Below, piece by piece: positions 9,801-18,042 of a stretch of DNA of 64,000 bases. Under the pieces are notes generated by a model. It had not been told where the DNA came from. It did not search any database and worked only from the letters and a program-made list of their open reading frames with translations. How positions within the stretch are numbered: position 1 is the stretch's first letter; every line of letters starts with the position of its first letter. Position numbers and translations under genes: made by a program. The stretch lies in the NCBI GenBank assembly GCA_900320795.1, contig ONTQ01000010.1, positions 1 to 64,000 on the forward strand, written 5' to 3'. This DNA comes from an uncultured Bacteroidales bacterium. GTDB taxonomy: Bacteria > Bacteroidota > Bacteroidia > Bacteroidales > UBA932.

Positions 9801-9945
9801 CGTCACGGGCACCTGGTTCAACCGTCTGGCCTACGATGCCTCCCTGCCGGAAGCCCGGCGCAAGACCTGGACCATCGAAGGCCCCAAGGCCGGCAGTCCG
9901 CTGCGCGAATCCGGTCTCATCGGCCCGGTGAGAATTCTATTTTGA
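6877..9945 (+). CDS. GH106 family alpha-L-rhamnosidase, secreted
   Basis: A signal peptide ([20 protein letters not shown]) leads into a 1022-aa protein with GH106 features: [20 protein letters not shown], a TIM-barrel region containing [17 protein letters not shown], and [24 protein letters not shown]-terminal beta-sandwich holds [12 protein letters not shown] and a [10 protein letters not shown] tail. GH106 enzymes remove terminal alpha-L-rhamnose from plant pectin or glycosides, usually in the periplasm of Bacteroidetes. It sits 9 nt after thrA, an unexpected operon partner, and no SusCD pair is nearby. Length is normal for the family. Confidence 0.88.
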   Translation: MKRLLLSTLGILTAFGLQAQTAHIQADKAVLDAPFGPQDEQNFAAPPKDFWPETWFHFIGDNVSREGMDADLEAIAAAKIAGIQWFHGAFGGRWPQVEEPIIPLSEDWDRMVAYLGEKARSLNLRLTIQTCPGWAMAGGPWVQPQDAMRDLIWSRTDVKGGATDIVLPKGRPSEEDWRDYRDICVLAFPTPEGDTGAPLQLKEIKADAAWTALLKGEKGVSEPAPGTHIVSFRADAPLRSLEMPAVQELSHAFCNTPGVTIDLQAFCKDGVQREAAHVELPMSSWQDNEPFVLALTEIPDALEYRLTLSNEHPMNLSWLRFYSASRHNDWRAAAGRTLRGREKYQETALQAPESYVDTGRILDLTHLMDPDGRLRWTAPEGQWTILRYGHVNIGYKNGPAPANATGWECNKLDPRGARVQFTNYVGRLADGPLQGKADGMLMDSWECRNQNWTGEMEAEFRSRAGYGLRQWLPALSGYVLDSPSATAQFLGDWRRVKTALYNQNFFGEMVRLAHGKGLDVQYETAGGDIVAMDYMEYYKYTDVPMTEFWHPLSEGYVGDLNFKPVKPTASAAHLYGKRRVAAESFTSFDLSWDEHWEMLKEVANLNMTEGVTHNVFHTYTHNPQVGFLPPGTSFGSRIGTPFLRGQTWWKYMPHFTQYLSRTSYLLERGLPVVDVLWYTGDEVGYQKPDQRFPFPKGYKYDYCNPDALFGHLRVKDGKLTTEDGISYGLLWIPENERLRPETVEKVHEFIAAGVKVLMGPTVTTGSLKAFGLEPNLLCEEDILWAHRKADGAEWYYITAPTGKDFHGTVKLRAKGKAEIWDAVSGTVAGLESTQEGDYQLVHLDLERAGNCFVVFRPESTKAPVQALPTTKEKPLNTWTLTFPEGWGAPEKPLKIKALKPWKDLPLGEEGKAFSGTAVYETTFTLPRAGEFILDLGRVDMIADISLNGTPQGVLWASPYKLTLRGKAGRNTLRIAVTGTWFNRLAYDASLPEARRKTWTIEGPKAGSPLRESGLIGPVRILF

Positions 9946-9971
9946 ACAATTATATTTTATTCTTATCTTTG
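9941..9971 (+). promoter_or_regulatory. Promoter of rubrerythrin
   Basis: TTTG (9941-9944) and TATCTTTG (9964-9971) are spaced exactly 19 bp apart, a textbook Bacteroidetes promoter. The -33 element overlaps the stop codon of the rhamnosidase gene. Confidence 0.85.
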
Positions 9972-10003
9972 TTTTCTACCGAATCACAAAACTCAACAAC
10001 AAT

Positions 10004-10546
10004 ATGAAAGATCTGAAAGGCACCAAGACCGAAAAGAACCTCCAGGAGGCTTTTGCCGGTGAATCCCAGGCCCGTAACAAGTACACCTACTTTGCTTCCA
10101 AGGCCAAGAAAGAAGGCTACGTCCAAATCTCCAAGATTTTCGAGGAGACGGCAGCCAATGAAAAAGAGCACGCCGAGATTTGGTTCAAGTACCTCTGCGG
10201 CGGCGCCATCCCCACCACGGCCGAAAACCTGGCCGCAGCCGCCGAAGGCGAAAACTTCGAATGGACCGACATGTACGACCGCATGGCCAAGGAGGCCGAT
10301 GAGGAAGGCTTCAAGGAGATTGCCGCCAAGTTCCGCATGGTGGGCGCCATCGAAAAAGAGCACGAGGCCCGCTACCGCAAACTTCTGGAGAACGTGCAGA
10401 AGGAAATCGTCTTCTCCCGCGAGGGAGACTGCATCTGGGAATGCTCCAACTGCGGCCACATCGTCGTAGGCAAGAAAGCCCCGGCCATGTGCCCCGTCTG
10501 CGCCCATCCCCAGAGTTACTTCCAGCTCAAGGCCACCAACTATTAG
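10004..10546 (+). CDS. rbr: Rubrerythrin
   Basis: This 180-aa non-haem iron protein reduces peroxide in the cytoplasm of anaerobes. The diiron four-helix bundle has [26 protein letters not shown] and [12 protein letters not shown] with the Glu/His ligands. The C-terminal rubredoxin-like domain has CSNCGH and CPVCAHP, giving four Cys for one iron. It has its own strong promoter and is convergent with the ThuA-like gene, the stop codons being about 10 nt apart. Confidence 0.95.
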   Translation: MKDLKGTKTEKNLQEAFAGESQARNKYTYFASKAKKEGYVQISKIFEETAANEKEHAEIWFKYLCGGAIPTTAENLAAAAEGENFEWTDMYDRMAKEADEEGFKEIAAKFRMVGAIEKEHEARYRKLLENVQKEIVFSREGDCIWECSNCGHIVVGKKAPAMCPVCAHPQSYFQLKATNY

Positions 10547-10556
10547 CCGGCCCTTC

Positions 10557-11372
10557 CTATCTGTCGAAGGGATTGCCGGCGGGGTCGCATGAGACAATCC
10601 ACCGCAAAGCGTTCACAAAGAGCAGTTTTTCGGTGGCATCCTCGAACTGCTCGTCTCCATGCCCCATGTTGATGTACAGCATGCGGTAGTTCCTGTTGGT
10701 CCACACCACCGGGAAATCTCCGCCGTAGATGATGTCCTTGAGGCCGATGGGATAGTTCCTCGCCGACAAAGTGAGCAGCACTTCCACATCCGGGTTTTCC
10801 CGCGGCTCTTTCTGCCACTGGTAGAACTCGCTGGCGGGAGACACAAAGGAAGCCGGCAGATTCCGCGTCACGGGATGGTCCGTGCGGTCCAACTCCAGCA
10901 GGGCAGGCTGGGGCGGCCAGTTGTTGGCCTTGAAGAAGCCGGCCCCCAGGAATTGGTTGAACCAAGGCCAGCCGGTGCCCTTGTCATTGTATCCGGCCGC
11001 ATGAAAGCCAATCCAGCCACCTCCGCTTTCCATGTACTCCTCGAACAGCGGCCGGGCCGCCCGGGACGGAGCTGCATTGAGGGCGATGAGCGCCGTGTAT
11101 TCCTGCAACTGCTCCAGGGTGTATCCGTCCAGCGTCTGGGTAGAATCCACCACAAACCCCTCGCCCACCGTCAGTTTGTTGAAAAAGCCGATAGCCTGAT
11201 GCGCAAATTGCACATGCGCCGGTTCCGCGCTGTCATCGAACAGCAACAGAATCTTGAAACGGGGGCCGCCATGGGCATAATTGGCCTCCCGGTACGGCGC
11301 CTGATGGCGGGCCCGCGGCTGGCCGCAACCCGCAACCAAAAGGAGCAGAAACAGGTACAGGGCCTTTCTCAT
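10557..11372 (-). CDS. ThuA-like domain lipoprotein
   Basis: The N-terminus (LFLLLLVAGC) is a lipoprotein signal with Cys at about residue 16. The body (271 aa) is a ThuA/glutamine-amidotransferase-like fold: FKILLLFDDSA, then GWIGFHAAG, FLGAGFF, HPVTRNLP and FPVVWTNRNYRMLYINMGH. Family members are linked to sugar metabolism, but no reaction is firmly known for this group. Its start overlaps the dapB stop by 4 nt, so it is co-translated at the end of the DAP cluster, which has no obvious functional reason. Confidence 0.75.
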   Translation of the reverse strand: MRKALYLFLLLLVAGCGQPRARHQAPYREANYAHGGPRFKILLLFDDSAEPAHVQFAHQAIGFFNKLTVGEGFVVDSTQTLDGYTLEQLQEYTALIALNAAPSRAARPLFEEYMESGGGWIGFHAAGYNDKGTGWPWFNQFLGAGFFKANNWPPQPALLELDRTDHPVTRNLPASFVSPASEFYQWQKEPRENPDVEVLLTLSARNYPIGLKDIIYGGDFPVVWTNRNYRMLYINMGHGDEQFEDATEKLLFVNALRWIVSCDPAGNPFDR

Positions 11373-12031
11373 AGCAAGTCTCCGAATTCGTGAACGCCCT
11401 GCAAGCCTTCGGTGAGAAGGGCGGCCACCACAGCACCTTTCGCGAAGCCTTCCCTCGAGAAGGCTTCGTGTTTTAGGGTGATTTTGTCACAGGCCGAGGT
11501 GTAGGTAACCGTATGGATCCCAGGAACTTCCCCTTCACGGATGGCGGTAATTTCGGGCTTTTCGCCCAGGCCTTCCTCCACGAGCGCACCCAGACTTTTG
11601 GCCGTGCCGGAGGGCGCATCCAGTTTGTGGATATGGTGGATTTCTTCAATCCCGGGCGTGTAGCCGGCGCCCTTCAGCATCTCGGACACCTTGGCCACGG
11701 CCTTGAACAGCGCATTCACCCCCAGGGAGAAATTGGAGGCGTAAATCATGGGGGTGCCGGCGTCCAGAAAACAGTCGCACACCTGCGCACGGATATCGTT
11801 CCAGCCCGTTGTGCCGATAACCGCCGCCTTGAAGTTCCGGGCGATGAAAGGATAATTGGCCCGGAAGGCCTCCGGCGTAGTGAAATCGATGCACACGCAC
11901 TCCCTGGCCACGGCAGGGTCGGTTCCGGTGATGTTCTCGCTGGCTTCCACCAGTTCAATGCCCCGGCACTGCAATTCCTTCTCAATCATGTGGCCCATCT
12001 TCCCGTAGCCACTCAGGATTACCTTGATCAT
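11369..12031 (-). CDS. dapB: 4-hydroxy-tetrahydrodipicolinate reductase
   Basis: DapB reduces HTPA to tetrahydrodipicolinate with NAD(P)H. The 220-aa protein has the Rossmann start VILSGYGKMG, CIDFTTPEAF, VIGTTGW, the SNFSLGVN block and the signature EEIHHIHKLDAPSGTAKSLG, whose His/Lys residues are catalytic. It is slightly shorter than the proteobacterial enzyme and typical of Bacteroidetes. It overlaps both neighbours by 4 nt. Confidence 0.95.
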   Translation of the reverse strand: MIKVILSGYGKMGHMIEKELQCRGIELVEASENITGTDPAVARECVCIDFTTPEAFRANYPFIARNFKAAVIGTTGWNDIRAQVCDCFLDAGTPMIYASNFSLGVNALFKAVAKVSEMLKGAGYTPGIEEIHHIHKLDAPSGTAKSLGALVEEGLGEKPEITAIREGEVPGIHTVTYTSACDKITLKHEAFSREGFAKGAVVAALLTEGLQGVHEFGDLL

Positions 12032-13101
12032 TTCGTAAGCTCCTTATACATAAGAATATACTGCTCTACGGCTTTTTCCAGGTCGGCCACAAGGATGTGC
12101 TCGTCGGGCCGATGGGCCACGCGGATGGTTCCGGGGCCGCAGATGATTTTATGGCCGAATCCCGTCAGGTGCGGCGCATCGCTGCCAAAAGCCGCCGGTG
12201 CGCTCTCGAAGCCCGGCAGCGTCACATACCGTGCCGGCGCATCGCCGCCCCGCGCCACAACGGAGACCGCCTGCTTTCCGGAGACCGGGAGTGCCGCCAT
12301 CCAATCCTGCACCGCCTGGTCGGAGACGAAGGTGGTGCGGAAGTACAGGCGGCAGGTGAGTTCCGGGGAAAGGATGTTCTGTGGATTGTCACTGTGCAGG
12401 AGCCCCACGTTCCAAGTGGTCTCACCCAGCAGCGGATCCACGCCAAAATCTTTGGCCTTCAATTGGTTATAGAACTCATTAAACAAATCCACGGCACTGA
12501 CTCCATACTGCGGATAACCCGAATGGAACGCCTCGCCGCGGAAAGTGAGGTCGTACGACTTGGTTCCCTTGGAGGCGCTTACCATCTTGTTTTCCGTGGG
12601 CTCTCCCACGATGAGGAACGGCGCCCGGAAACCCGTCCTGGAAAAAGCCTTGGCCCCCCAGGAGCCCGTTTCCTCTCCGGCGAGCAGTAGCAGGCCGAAG
12701 TCCGTGAATCCATTGGCCTCCAGTTCTTTGCATGTCGTGTACATCGCAAAGATTTGTCCCTTGGCATCGCAACTTCCCCGTCCGGTGATTGCAGATTCTT
12801 CGCTGCGCTCAGAATGACAGATTCCCGTATTGTCATTCTGGGCCGTATTGTCATTCTGAGGCACCTGGGTGCCGAAGAATCTCATTTCAGGAGGAATATA
12901 CGGCGGGACCGTGTCCATGTGGGTGCAGAAGACCACCTTTGGGGTGCCCCACTTCAGGAAAAGGTTCAACGTGCCGTCTCCCACCTCCTGCGCCTCGACG
13001 GACGGGGCTTCCAGGGTACGGAGCAGCCAATCGGCCACTTCCCGCTCCTTGCCGGAAGTGGAATCGATGCTTAACAGTTCCTTAAAGAATGACCAGTTCA
13101 T
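12028..13101 (-). CDS. M20 metallopeptidase, probable succinyl-DAP desuccinylase, with repeat-encoded insert
   Basis: The 357-aa protein is an M20 dizinc amidohydrolase: CTHMDTV (H61, D63), GRGSCDAKGQ (D112) and LAGEETGSWG with the catalytic Glu. Position between asd and dapB, with dapD and an aminotransferase in the same cluster, argues for the DapE reaction (N-succinyl-LL-DAP hydrolysis). M20 enzymes are hard to assign by sequence, and ArgE-like activity is an alternative. Residues 74-103 (including QNDNTAQNDNTGICHSERSE) are encoded by a fold-back repeat and sit in the loop between the first two metal-ligand motifs. The frame remains open through it. Confidence 0.75.
   Translation of the reverse strand: MNWSFFKELLSIDSTSGKEREVADWLLRTLEAPSVEAQEVGDGTLNLFLKWGTPKVVFCTHMDTVPPYIPPEMRFFGTQVPQNDNTAQNDNTGICHSERSEESAITGRGSCDAKGQIFAMYTTCKELEANGFTDFGLLLLAGEETGSWGAKAFSRTGFRAPFLIVGEPTENKMVSASKGTKSYDLTFRGEAFHSGYPQYGVSAVDLFNEFYNQLKAKDFGVDPLLGETTWNVGLLHSDNPQNILSPELTCRLYFRTTFVSDQAVQDWMAALPVSGKQAVSVVARGGDAPARYVTLPGFESAPAAFGSDAPHLTGFGHKIICGPGTIRVAHRPDEHILVADLEKAVEQYILMYKELTK
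12794..12881. repeat. 88-bp fold-back repeat inside the dapE-like gene
   Basis: The ends are GATTCTTCG and CGAAGAATC. Inside them CTCAGAATGACA faces TGTCATTCTGAG, giving an almost complete inverted repeat. The left arm is the same sequence type found at 13107-13190, 20373-20398 and (diverged) 40643-40668. It is translated in-frame as an extra loop. Confidence 0.8.
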
Positions 13102-13106
13102 AAGAT

Positions 13107-13190
13107 TCTTCGCTTTGCTCAGAATGACACGAGGATGCTCAGAATGACACGAGGATGCTCAGAATGACACGAGGATGCTCAGAATGACAT
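13107..13190. repeat. Half-element plus 20-bp tandem repeats between asd and the dapE-like gene
   Basis: One copy of GATTCTTCGCTTTGCTCAGA plus ATGACA is followed by three copies of a 20-bp unit CACGAGGATGCTCAGAATGA. The array fills nearly the whole gap between the two genes and looks like local amplification of the repeat arm. Confidence 0.75.
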
Positions 13191-13192
13191 CG

Positions 13193-14182
13193 TCAGCCAA
13201 GCCAGCCTTTAGCCAGGAGGACCTGGGCAATCTGTACGGCATTGGTGGCGGCGCCTTTCCGGATGTTGTCGGAGACGCACCAGAGGTTCAGGCCGTTTTC
13301 CACGGACGGGTCACGGCGGATACGGCCCACGAACACATCGTCCTTGCCCCAGGCATACAGCGGCATGGGGTACACGTTGTTGGCAGGGTCGTCCTGGATG
13401 ACAACGCCGGGCATATCGGCCATGAGTTGCCGCGCTTCAGCGAGGTCGTAAGGCCGTGAAAATTCAATGTTTATGCTCTCAGAGTGGCCGCCTTCCACGG
13501 GTACGCGAACCGTGGTGGCGCTGACGGCGATGGACGGGTCCCGCAGAATCTTGCGGGTCTCGTTCACCATCTTCATCTCTTCCTTGGTGTAGCCGTCGGG
13601 GAGGAAAGAGTCGATGTGAGGCAGTACATTCATGTCGATACGGTGCGGGAACTTGGTCCCGCTGCCGCCGGCACGCTCCGCCTCCAGCTGTTCGATTCCC
13701 CGCTGTCCGGCGCCGGTTACACTCTGGTAAGTGCTTACCACAATGCGTTTTATTCCATATTTCTTGTGCAGGGGGGCCAGGGGCAGCACCATCTGGATGG
13801 TAGAGCAGTTGGGATTGGCGATAATATGGTCATCGGCCTTCAGGACATCGGCATTGATTTCCGGCACCACCAGCGGAACCGAAGGGTCCATCCGCCAGTA
13901 AGAGGAATTGTCCACTACGTAGCAGCCATTTTCCGCAAAGCGGGGGGCCAGTTCGGCCGATACAGCCCCACCTGCGCTGAAAATCGCCAATACAGGCCCC
14001 TGGGCAATGGCTTCATCGGCACTGATCACCGTCCATGGCTTACCATGAAACAAAACTGTTTTTCCCCATGAACGGCAAGACGCAACAGGTAACAATTCTG
14101 TTACGGGGAAATTTCTTTCCTGCAAAACTTCCAACATCTTGGAGCCCACCAGGCCTGTGGCTCCCACAACGGCAACTTTCAT
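13193..14182 (-). CDS. asd: Aspartate-semialdehyde dehydrogenase
   Basis: Asd converts aspartyl phosphate to aspartate semialdehyde, the branch point to DapA or homoserine. The 329-aa protein starts MKVAVVGATGLVG (NADP loop), has catalytic Cys in NPNCSTIQ, the QSVTGAG motif and RVPVEGGHSESI with the substrate-binding residues. The ATG at 14182 is chosen because the family begins exactly with this motif. The longer upstream reading frame covers the GH20 3' end. It lies 13 nt after the GH20 gene. Confidence 0.95.
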   Translation of the reverse strand: MKVAVVGATGLVGSKMLEVLQERNFPVTELLPVASCRSWGKTVLFHGKPWTVISADEAIAQGPVLAIFSAGGAVSAELAPRFAENGCYVVDNSSYWRMDPSVPLVVPEINADVLKADDHIIANPNCSTIQMVLPLAPLHKKYGIKRIVVSTYQSVTGAGQRGIEQLEAERAGGSGTKFPHRIDMNVLPHIDSFLPDGYTKEEMKMVNETRKILRDPSIAVSATTVRVPVEGGHSESINIEFSRPYDLAEARQLMADMPGVVIQDDPANNVYPMPLYAWGKDDVFVGRIRRDPSVENGLNLWCVSDNIRKGAATNAVQIAQVLLAKGWLG

Positions 14183-14195
14183 CTTTCGCTTCGCT

Positions 14196-16157
14196 TTAGT
14201 AACACACGTACTTCGTATTAATCTCCTTCCTGAACGCAAAACCAGCAGCCTCCCAGCGCGGCATTTCCACCTTCTTGACAATGGAATAGAAGCGGTCGAA
14301 ATCCGCGGCAAAAGCCTCGTCGGTGGGCCAGTCCGGACGGGAATTCCAAGCCCTTTCCCAGATTCCCAGGGCTTTGGGAAGCATCTGGAAGGTAGTATGC
14401 TGGAAATTCCGGAGATTCTCCGACCACAGCAGGGCTTCGGCACCCACTATCATTTCCGGTTTCAGCAACTGAGGGCGGCCCTGGGCGGCATGCTCCCAGT
14501 CCACGGGAGTGTCCACCCCCTCCCAGCGCACCGATTCGTAGATTTTCCACGGCTGCAGGGCAAAGGACTTGCGCTCGTCCACATACCCGCCCCAGTGAAG
14601 GCCAATCACTTCCGGATCATCCGAATAGGCCAGGTCCACATAGGCGTTCTGCACATTGGAAAGCAGCACGGGAACGCCCTCGTTGGCCAGCCTGTAGGTG
14701 AGTTCAATATCGTCACCCCGGGTGCTCCAGGCATTCACGAAGAGCAGTTGTTTTTTGAGCGCTTCCAGGGTTTCCGCCTCAATGCCCTGCACCATTTCCT
14801 GCCAGCCGGCCAGTTTGATGCCGCGTTCCTGCGCCAGGGCAAGGATTCCCCGGGTGAACTTGTCCTTCATTTCCTTGCGGTCCCTTCCGGCCCAGGTGCC
14901 ATCCGGAACTTCGTCTCCTCCGATATGGATGCCCGGGAGCGGTACCCCAGCCTCTTTGTGCATCCGGATCACCTCGTCGAAGACCACGCCATAGAACTTG
15001 TACACACCCGGATAATCCGGATCCAACACATTGTCCGTGAAGTCCTGGGCGCTCCAGTAGCGGGAAGTGTCGGCCGGGTCCTGCAGGCGGAAACTGCTGT
15101 CTCCGGTGCGGCGCTCATAGGCCGACATGGCCTTGATGGAAGAGCGCGAATGGCCCGGTGCGTCAAATTCCGGAACCACGGAAATGCCTCGTTCCCAGGC
15201 ATATTGCAGAATTTCCTTGTACTCAGCCTCGGTGTAGAAGGTGGTATTGCCGATGCGACCGTTCGCCGTCGGCTTCAGCGCTACCGTCTCTTGCAGGTCC
15301 CAGTCCGGGAGGGCGTGATGGCCGCTGAAAGCGGTCAGGTCCGGCAGGCGGGGAATCTCCAGGCACCAGGCCTCGTCGTCCCCAAGGTGGAAATGCAACA
15401 TGTTCACCTTATAGGAAGCCATGATATCCAGCACTTTAAGCACTTCTTCCTTGCTGCGGAAATCCCGCACCACGTCCAGCATGAAGCCGCGAAGGCCCAG
15501 GTCCGGCCAGTCTTCGATGACCATGTCCGGGCACTGTTCCGGAAGTTTGTCCAGGGTTTGCCGTGCATACAGTTCCCCATCCCGGTCGGCGCATTCCACG
15601 GCGGTTTTCCCGTCGCTGACAGTAATGCGGTACCAGCCTGCGGGGCGGGGCTCCGTGACCTGAGCGGCATCGGCCCCCCGGATGATACGCTTGGGCCGGG
15701 GAATCAGGTCTCCGGGCTGCACCTCGTAGCGGGCGGCATACCAATCGGCACTCACCGGAGTGCTTTCGTGGTCCAGGAAGTGATACGTCACCTCCAGCGG
15801 CTGGTCTTCGTGACCTTTCCGCTGCATGACGAAGCCTTCCGGAGCCCAGGAGCGGCGCGGAAGCGCACGTTCCAAATACTTGATGGTGAGGGTTTTTGGA
15901 GCATCGGCCGGAATGTCTATATAACAGGAAGTACCCTGATAATGCTGCATTGCCAGGCCTTCCGGAGAAACCACTTCCAGTTTGTCGTAGAGTTCCTGGA
16001 ACCAGATGCGCGCGCCGCCCGGCACGTTCCGGAGCACCATCGTTTGCTGCGCGCGGCCATCGGCCTGCTTTTCACCCTCGGTCCATTCCACCGTTACCGG
16101 TCCGCTGCACGCCACCAGGGCCAGAACGGCCAGAATTCCTAATTTCGCGTGATTCAT
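14196..16157 (-). CDS. GH20 beta-N-acetylhexosaminidase, lipoprotein
   Basis: A lipobox (LALVACSG) indicates an outer-membrane-anchored enzyme of 653 aa. An N-terminal GH20b-like domain is followed by the TIM barrel: GFMLDVVRDF, NMLHFHLGDDEAW, VVPEFDAPGHS and the catalytic pair in HIGGDEV (D415, E416). Such enzymes release terminal GlcNAc or GalNAc from glycans by substrate-assisted catalysis. It lies between dapD and asd in the DAP cluster. A link to peptidoglycan or host-glycan turnover is only inference. A conserved hairpin element lies just upstream. Confidence 0.92.
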   Translation of the reverse strand: MNHAKLGILAVLALVACSGPVTVEWTEGEKQADGRAQQTMVLRNVPGGARIWFQELYDKLEVVSPEGLAMQHYQGTSCYIDIPADAPKTLTIKYLERALPRRSWAPEGFVMQRKGHEDQPLEVTYHFLDHESTPVSADWYAARYEVQPGDLIPRPKRIIRGADAAQVTEPRPAGWYRITVSDGKTAVECADRDGELYARQTLDKLPEQCPDMVIEDWPDLGLRGFMLDVVRDFRSKEEVLKVLDIMASYKVNMLHFHLGDDEAWCLEIPRLPDLTAFSGHHALPDWDLQETVALKPTANGRIGNTTFYTEAEYKEILQYAWERGISVVPEFDAPGHSRSSIKAMSAYERRTGDSSFRLQDPADTSRYWSAQDFTDNVLDPDYPGVYKFYGVVFDEVIRMHKEAGVPLPGIHIGGDEVPDGTWAGRDRKEMKDKFTRGILALAQERGIKLAGWQEMVQGIEAETLEALKKQLLFVNAWSTRGDDIELTYRLANEGVPVLLSNVQNAYVDLAYSDDPEVIGLHWGGYVDERKSFALQPWKIYESVRWEGVDTPVDWEHAAQGRPQLLKPEMIVGAEALLWSENLRNFQHTTFQMLPKALGIWERAWNSRPDWPTDEAFAADFDRFYSIVKKVEMPRWEAAGFAFRKEINTKYVCY

Positions 16158-16188
16158 ATCCTATTGATTATCAATCGTTTTTACATAT

Positions 16189-16256
16189 TTCTCGTTCAAA
16201 AATCGAACGAGAAAAATCCTGCAAGTTACTCAGAATCAAAAACTTATTTGCCACGG
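16189..16256. repeat. 66-bp hairpin element, copy A
   Basis: CTCGTTC, six A/T bases, then CGAACGAG form a strong hairpin, followed by about 45 bp ending in CTTAnnTGCCAC. A second copy with the same architecture lies at 19063-19130. Both sit between a DAP-pathway stop codon and the next start codon. This stretch is the whole dapD-GH20 gap. Confidence 0.6.
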
Positions 16257-16259
16257 ACT

Positions 16260-17036
16260 TTAGCGAAGCATGTCTTCCAGGTGGACGCTGCCGGCGGTTT
16301 TTTCGTCCCGGTACTTCACAATTACAGGGCAATAGAGGTGTACACCGCTGTCCAGGGGCTTTCCGTCGCGGATGATGGGCTTGGATCCGCTCACGACCAC
16401 GGCGCCACGGGGCACCACGATGCGGCCGTCGGCATTGCGCTTGATGAATTCGCCGGTGGTGGTGTCGAAAATGGCGGTGGAGGAGGTGATGACCACGCCT
16501 GAAGCGATGACGGCACATTCCTCCACGATAGTGCCTTCATAGATGCCGCAGTTGCCGCCCACGAAAGCGCCGTCTTCGATGATGGTGGGCAGGGCGCCGG
16601 CCGGTTCCAGCACGCCGCCGATCTGCGTGGAGGCCGATATGTGGATGTTCCGTCCCACCTGGGCGCAGGAGCCGATGGTCACATGGCTGTCCACCATGGT
16701 GCCTTCGCCCACATAGGCGCCCACGTTCACATAGGCCGGAGGCATCACGATGCTGCCGGGAGCGAGGTACGCGCCGCGGCGGATGCTGGACCCGCCGGGG
16801 ACGATGCGAACCCCGTCATCGGCCACGAATTTCCGCACCGGGAAAGTGGCTTTGTCAAAGAAGGAGAACTGTCCTTCGCTCATATCCGTGATGGCGCCCA
16901 GTCTGAAGCCGGCCAGGATGACTTCTTTCACGTGCCGATTCACCACCCATTCGCCGTCCACTTTCTGGGCAACGCGGAGTTCGCCCTTTTCCAGGGCGGC
17001 CATAACTTCGTTGAACTCTTGCAGGGTAACTTCCAT
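16260..17036 (-). CDS. dapD: Tetrahydrodipicolinate N-succinyltransferase
   Basis: DapD transfers succinyl from succinyl-CoA to tetrahydrodipicolinate. The 258-aa protein has a short helical N-terminus and then a left-handed beta-helix: GSSIRRGAYLAPGSIVMPP, YVNVGAYVGEGTMVDSH, IGSCAQVGRNIHIS and FVGGNCGIYEGTIVEECAVI. The DapD-specific C-terminal stretch PRGAVVVSGSKP follows. Its presence shows the succinylase branch rather than the DapL shortcut. Its ATG shares one base with the dapA stop (TAATG), indicating coupling. Confidence 0.93.
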   Translation of the reverse strand: MEVTLQEFNEVMAALEKGELRVAQKVDGEWVVNRHVKEVILAGFRLGAITDMSEGQFSFFDKATFPVRKFVADDGVRIVPGGSSIRRGAYLAPGSIVMPPAYVNVGAYVGEGTMVDSHVTIGSCAQVGRNIHISASTQIGGVLEPAGALPTIIEDGAFVGGNCGIYEGTIVEECAVIASGVVITSSTAIFDTTTGEFIKRNADGRIVVPRGAVVVSGSKPIIRDGKPLDSGVHLYCPVIVKYRDEKTAGSVHLEDMLR

Positions 17037-17920
17037 TAGAACAATTCTTTAAGGGTTTGTTTCAGCAGTTCTTCCGTGGCGGCTGTGGCCGGAACCAGCG
17101 GCAGGCGCAGGCTGTTTTCCATGAGGCCCAACTGGGCCATGGCCGCCTTGGCGGGGATGGGATTGGGCTCTACGAAAAGGGCCTTGAACAGGGGATTGAG
17201 CCGATGGTCCATCCTGGCGGCTTCCTCCCACTTTCCCGACTGTGCCGCATGCACAAAATCCGCCATGGCCGACGGGAACACGTTGGAGGCCACGGAGACA
17301 ACGCCATCGGCCCCCTTCTGAATGAGGGCGAGGGTGTCTTCGTCGTTGCCGCTGAGGACCGAAAAGCCCTCCGGACGGCCTTCCAGGATGGCCTGAATCT
17401 GGTCCATCTTGCCGGAGGCCTCCTTGATACCTACGATGTTGGGGACATCGCGGGCCAGGGCCAGGGTGGTATCGGCCTCGATGTTGCAGCCGGTGCGCCC
17501 GGGCACGTTGTACAGGATAACGGGCTTTGGAGTGCTTTCCGCTATAGCCTTAAAGTATTGATAAATACCTCTTTGCGGCGGCTTGTTATAGAAAGGAACC
17601 ACCACCAGGAAGGCGTCGGCATCCTGCAGGAGGCGCATATTGGAGAGGGTGGCGTCCACGCTGTTAGAGCCCACGCCGGCCACCACGGGCAGCCCGGCGG
17701 CATGCTGCAAGGCCACTTCCAGCACCTGCAATTTCTCCGATTCGGAGAGGGTGGGCGTTTCGCCGGTGGTTCCCAGCGGCACCAGGAAGTCCACGCCGGT
17801 TTCCACCTGCCAGTCCACGGTGGAGGCAAAAGCCTCATAATCAACCTCTCCCTTTTTGAACGGAGTCAAGAGCGCCGTTCCGCAACCTTTAAACTGTATT
17901 GTCTTCATACCAGTGTACAT
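17036..17920 (-). CDS. dapA: 4-hydroxy-tetrahydrodipicolinate synthase
   Basis: DapA condenses pyruvate with aspartate semialdehyde. The TIM barrel (294 aa) has FLVPLGTTGETPTL, the catalytic Tyr in ILYNVPGRTGCN, the Schiff-base Lys in IVGIKEASG, and VLSGNDEDTL. Two ATGs are possible. The one at 17920 follows the -7 box by 5 nt and would give a leaderless mRNA like several genes here. The second, at 17908, begins MKTIQFKGCGTALLTP and matches the usual family start. Confidence 0.95.
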   Translation of the reverse strand: MYTGMKTIQFKGCGTALLTPFKKGEVDYEAFASTVDWQVETGVDFLVPLGTTGETPTLSESEKLQVLEVALQHAAGLPVVAGVGSNSVDATLSNMRLLQDADAFLVVVPFYNKPPQRGIYQYFKAIAESTPKPVILYNVPGRTGCNIEADTTLALARDVPNIVGIKEASGKMDQIQAILEGRPEGFSVLSGNDEDTLALIQKGADGVVSVASNVFPSAMADFVHAAQSGKWEEAARMDHRLNPLFKALFVEPNPIPAKAAMAQLGLMENSLRLPLVPATAATEELLKQTLKELF

Positions 17921-17925
17921 TTTTA

Positions 17926-17933
17926 CAAATGTA
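17926..17933 (-). promoter_or_regulatory. -7 element of the dapA promoter with overlapping palindrome
   Basis: TACATTTG on the reverse strand matches TAnnTTTG. It is the right half of an inverted repeat with arms GTACAT and ATGTAC (17915-17934) that overlaps the first ATG, a possible operator. The rest of the gap to dapF (17934-18042) holds a near-palindrome around TTTCCGGAAA and no gene. Confidence 0.5.
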
Positions 17934-18042
17934 CGAAGAATTTCCGGAAAATTTACAGTGGCCGCTAATTATGTGATTTACAAGTCGTTATACAGAAATT
18001 TCCGGCTTTTTTTGCGACGAGGATTATACGTAAATAATTGTG

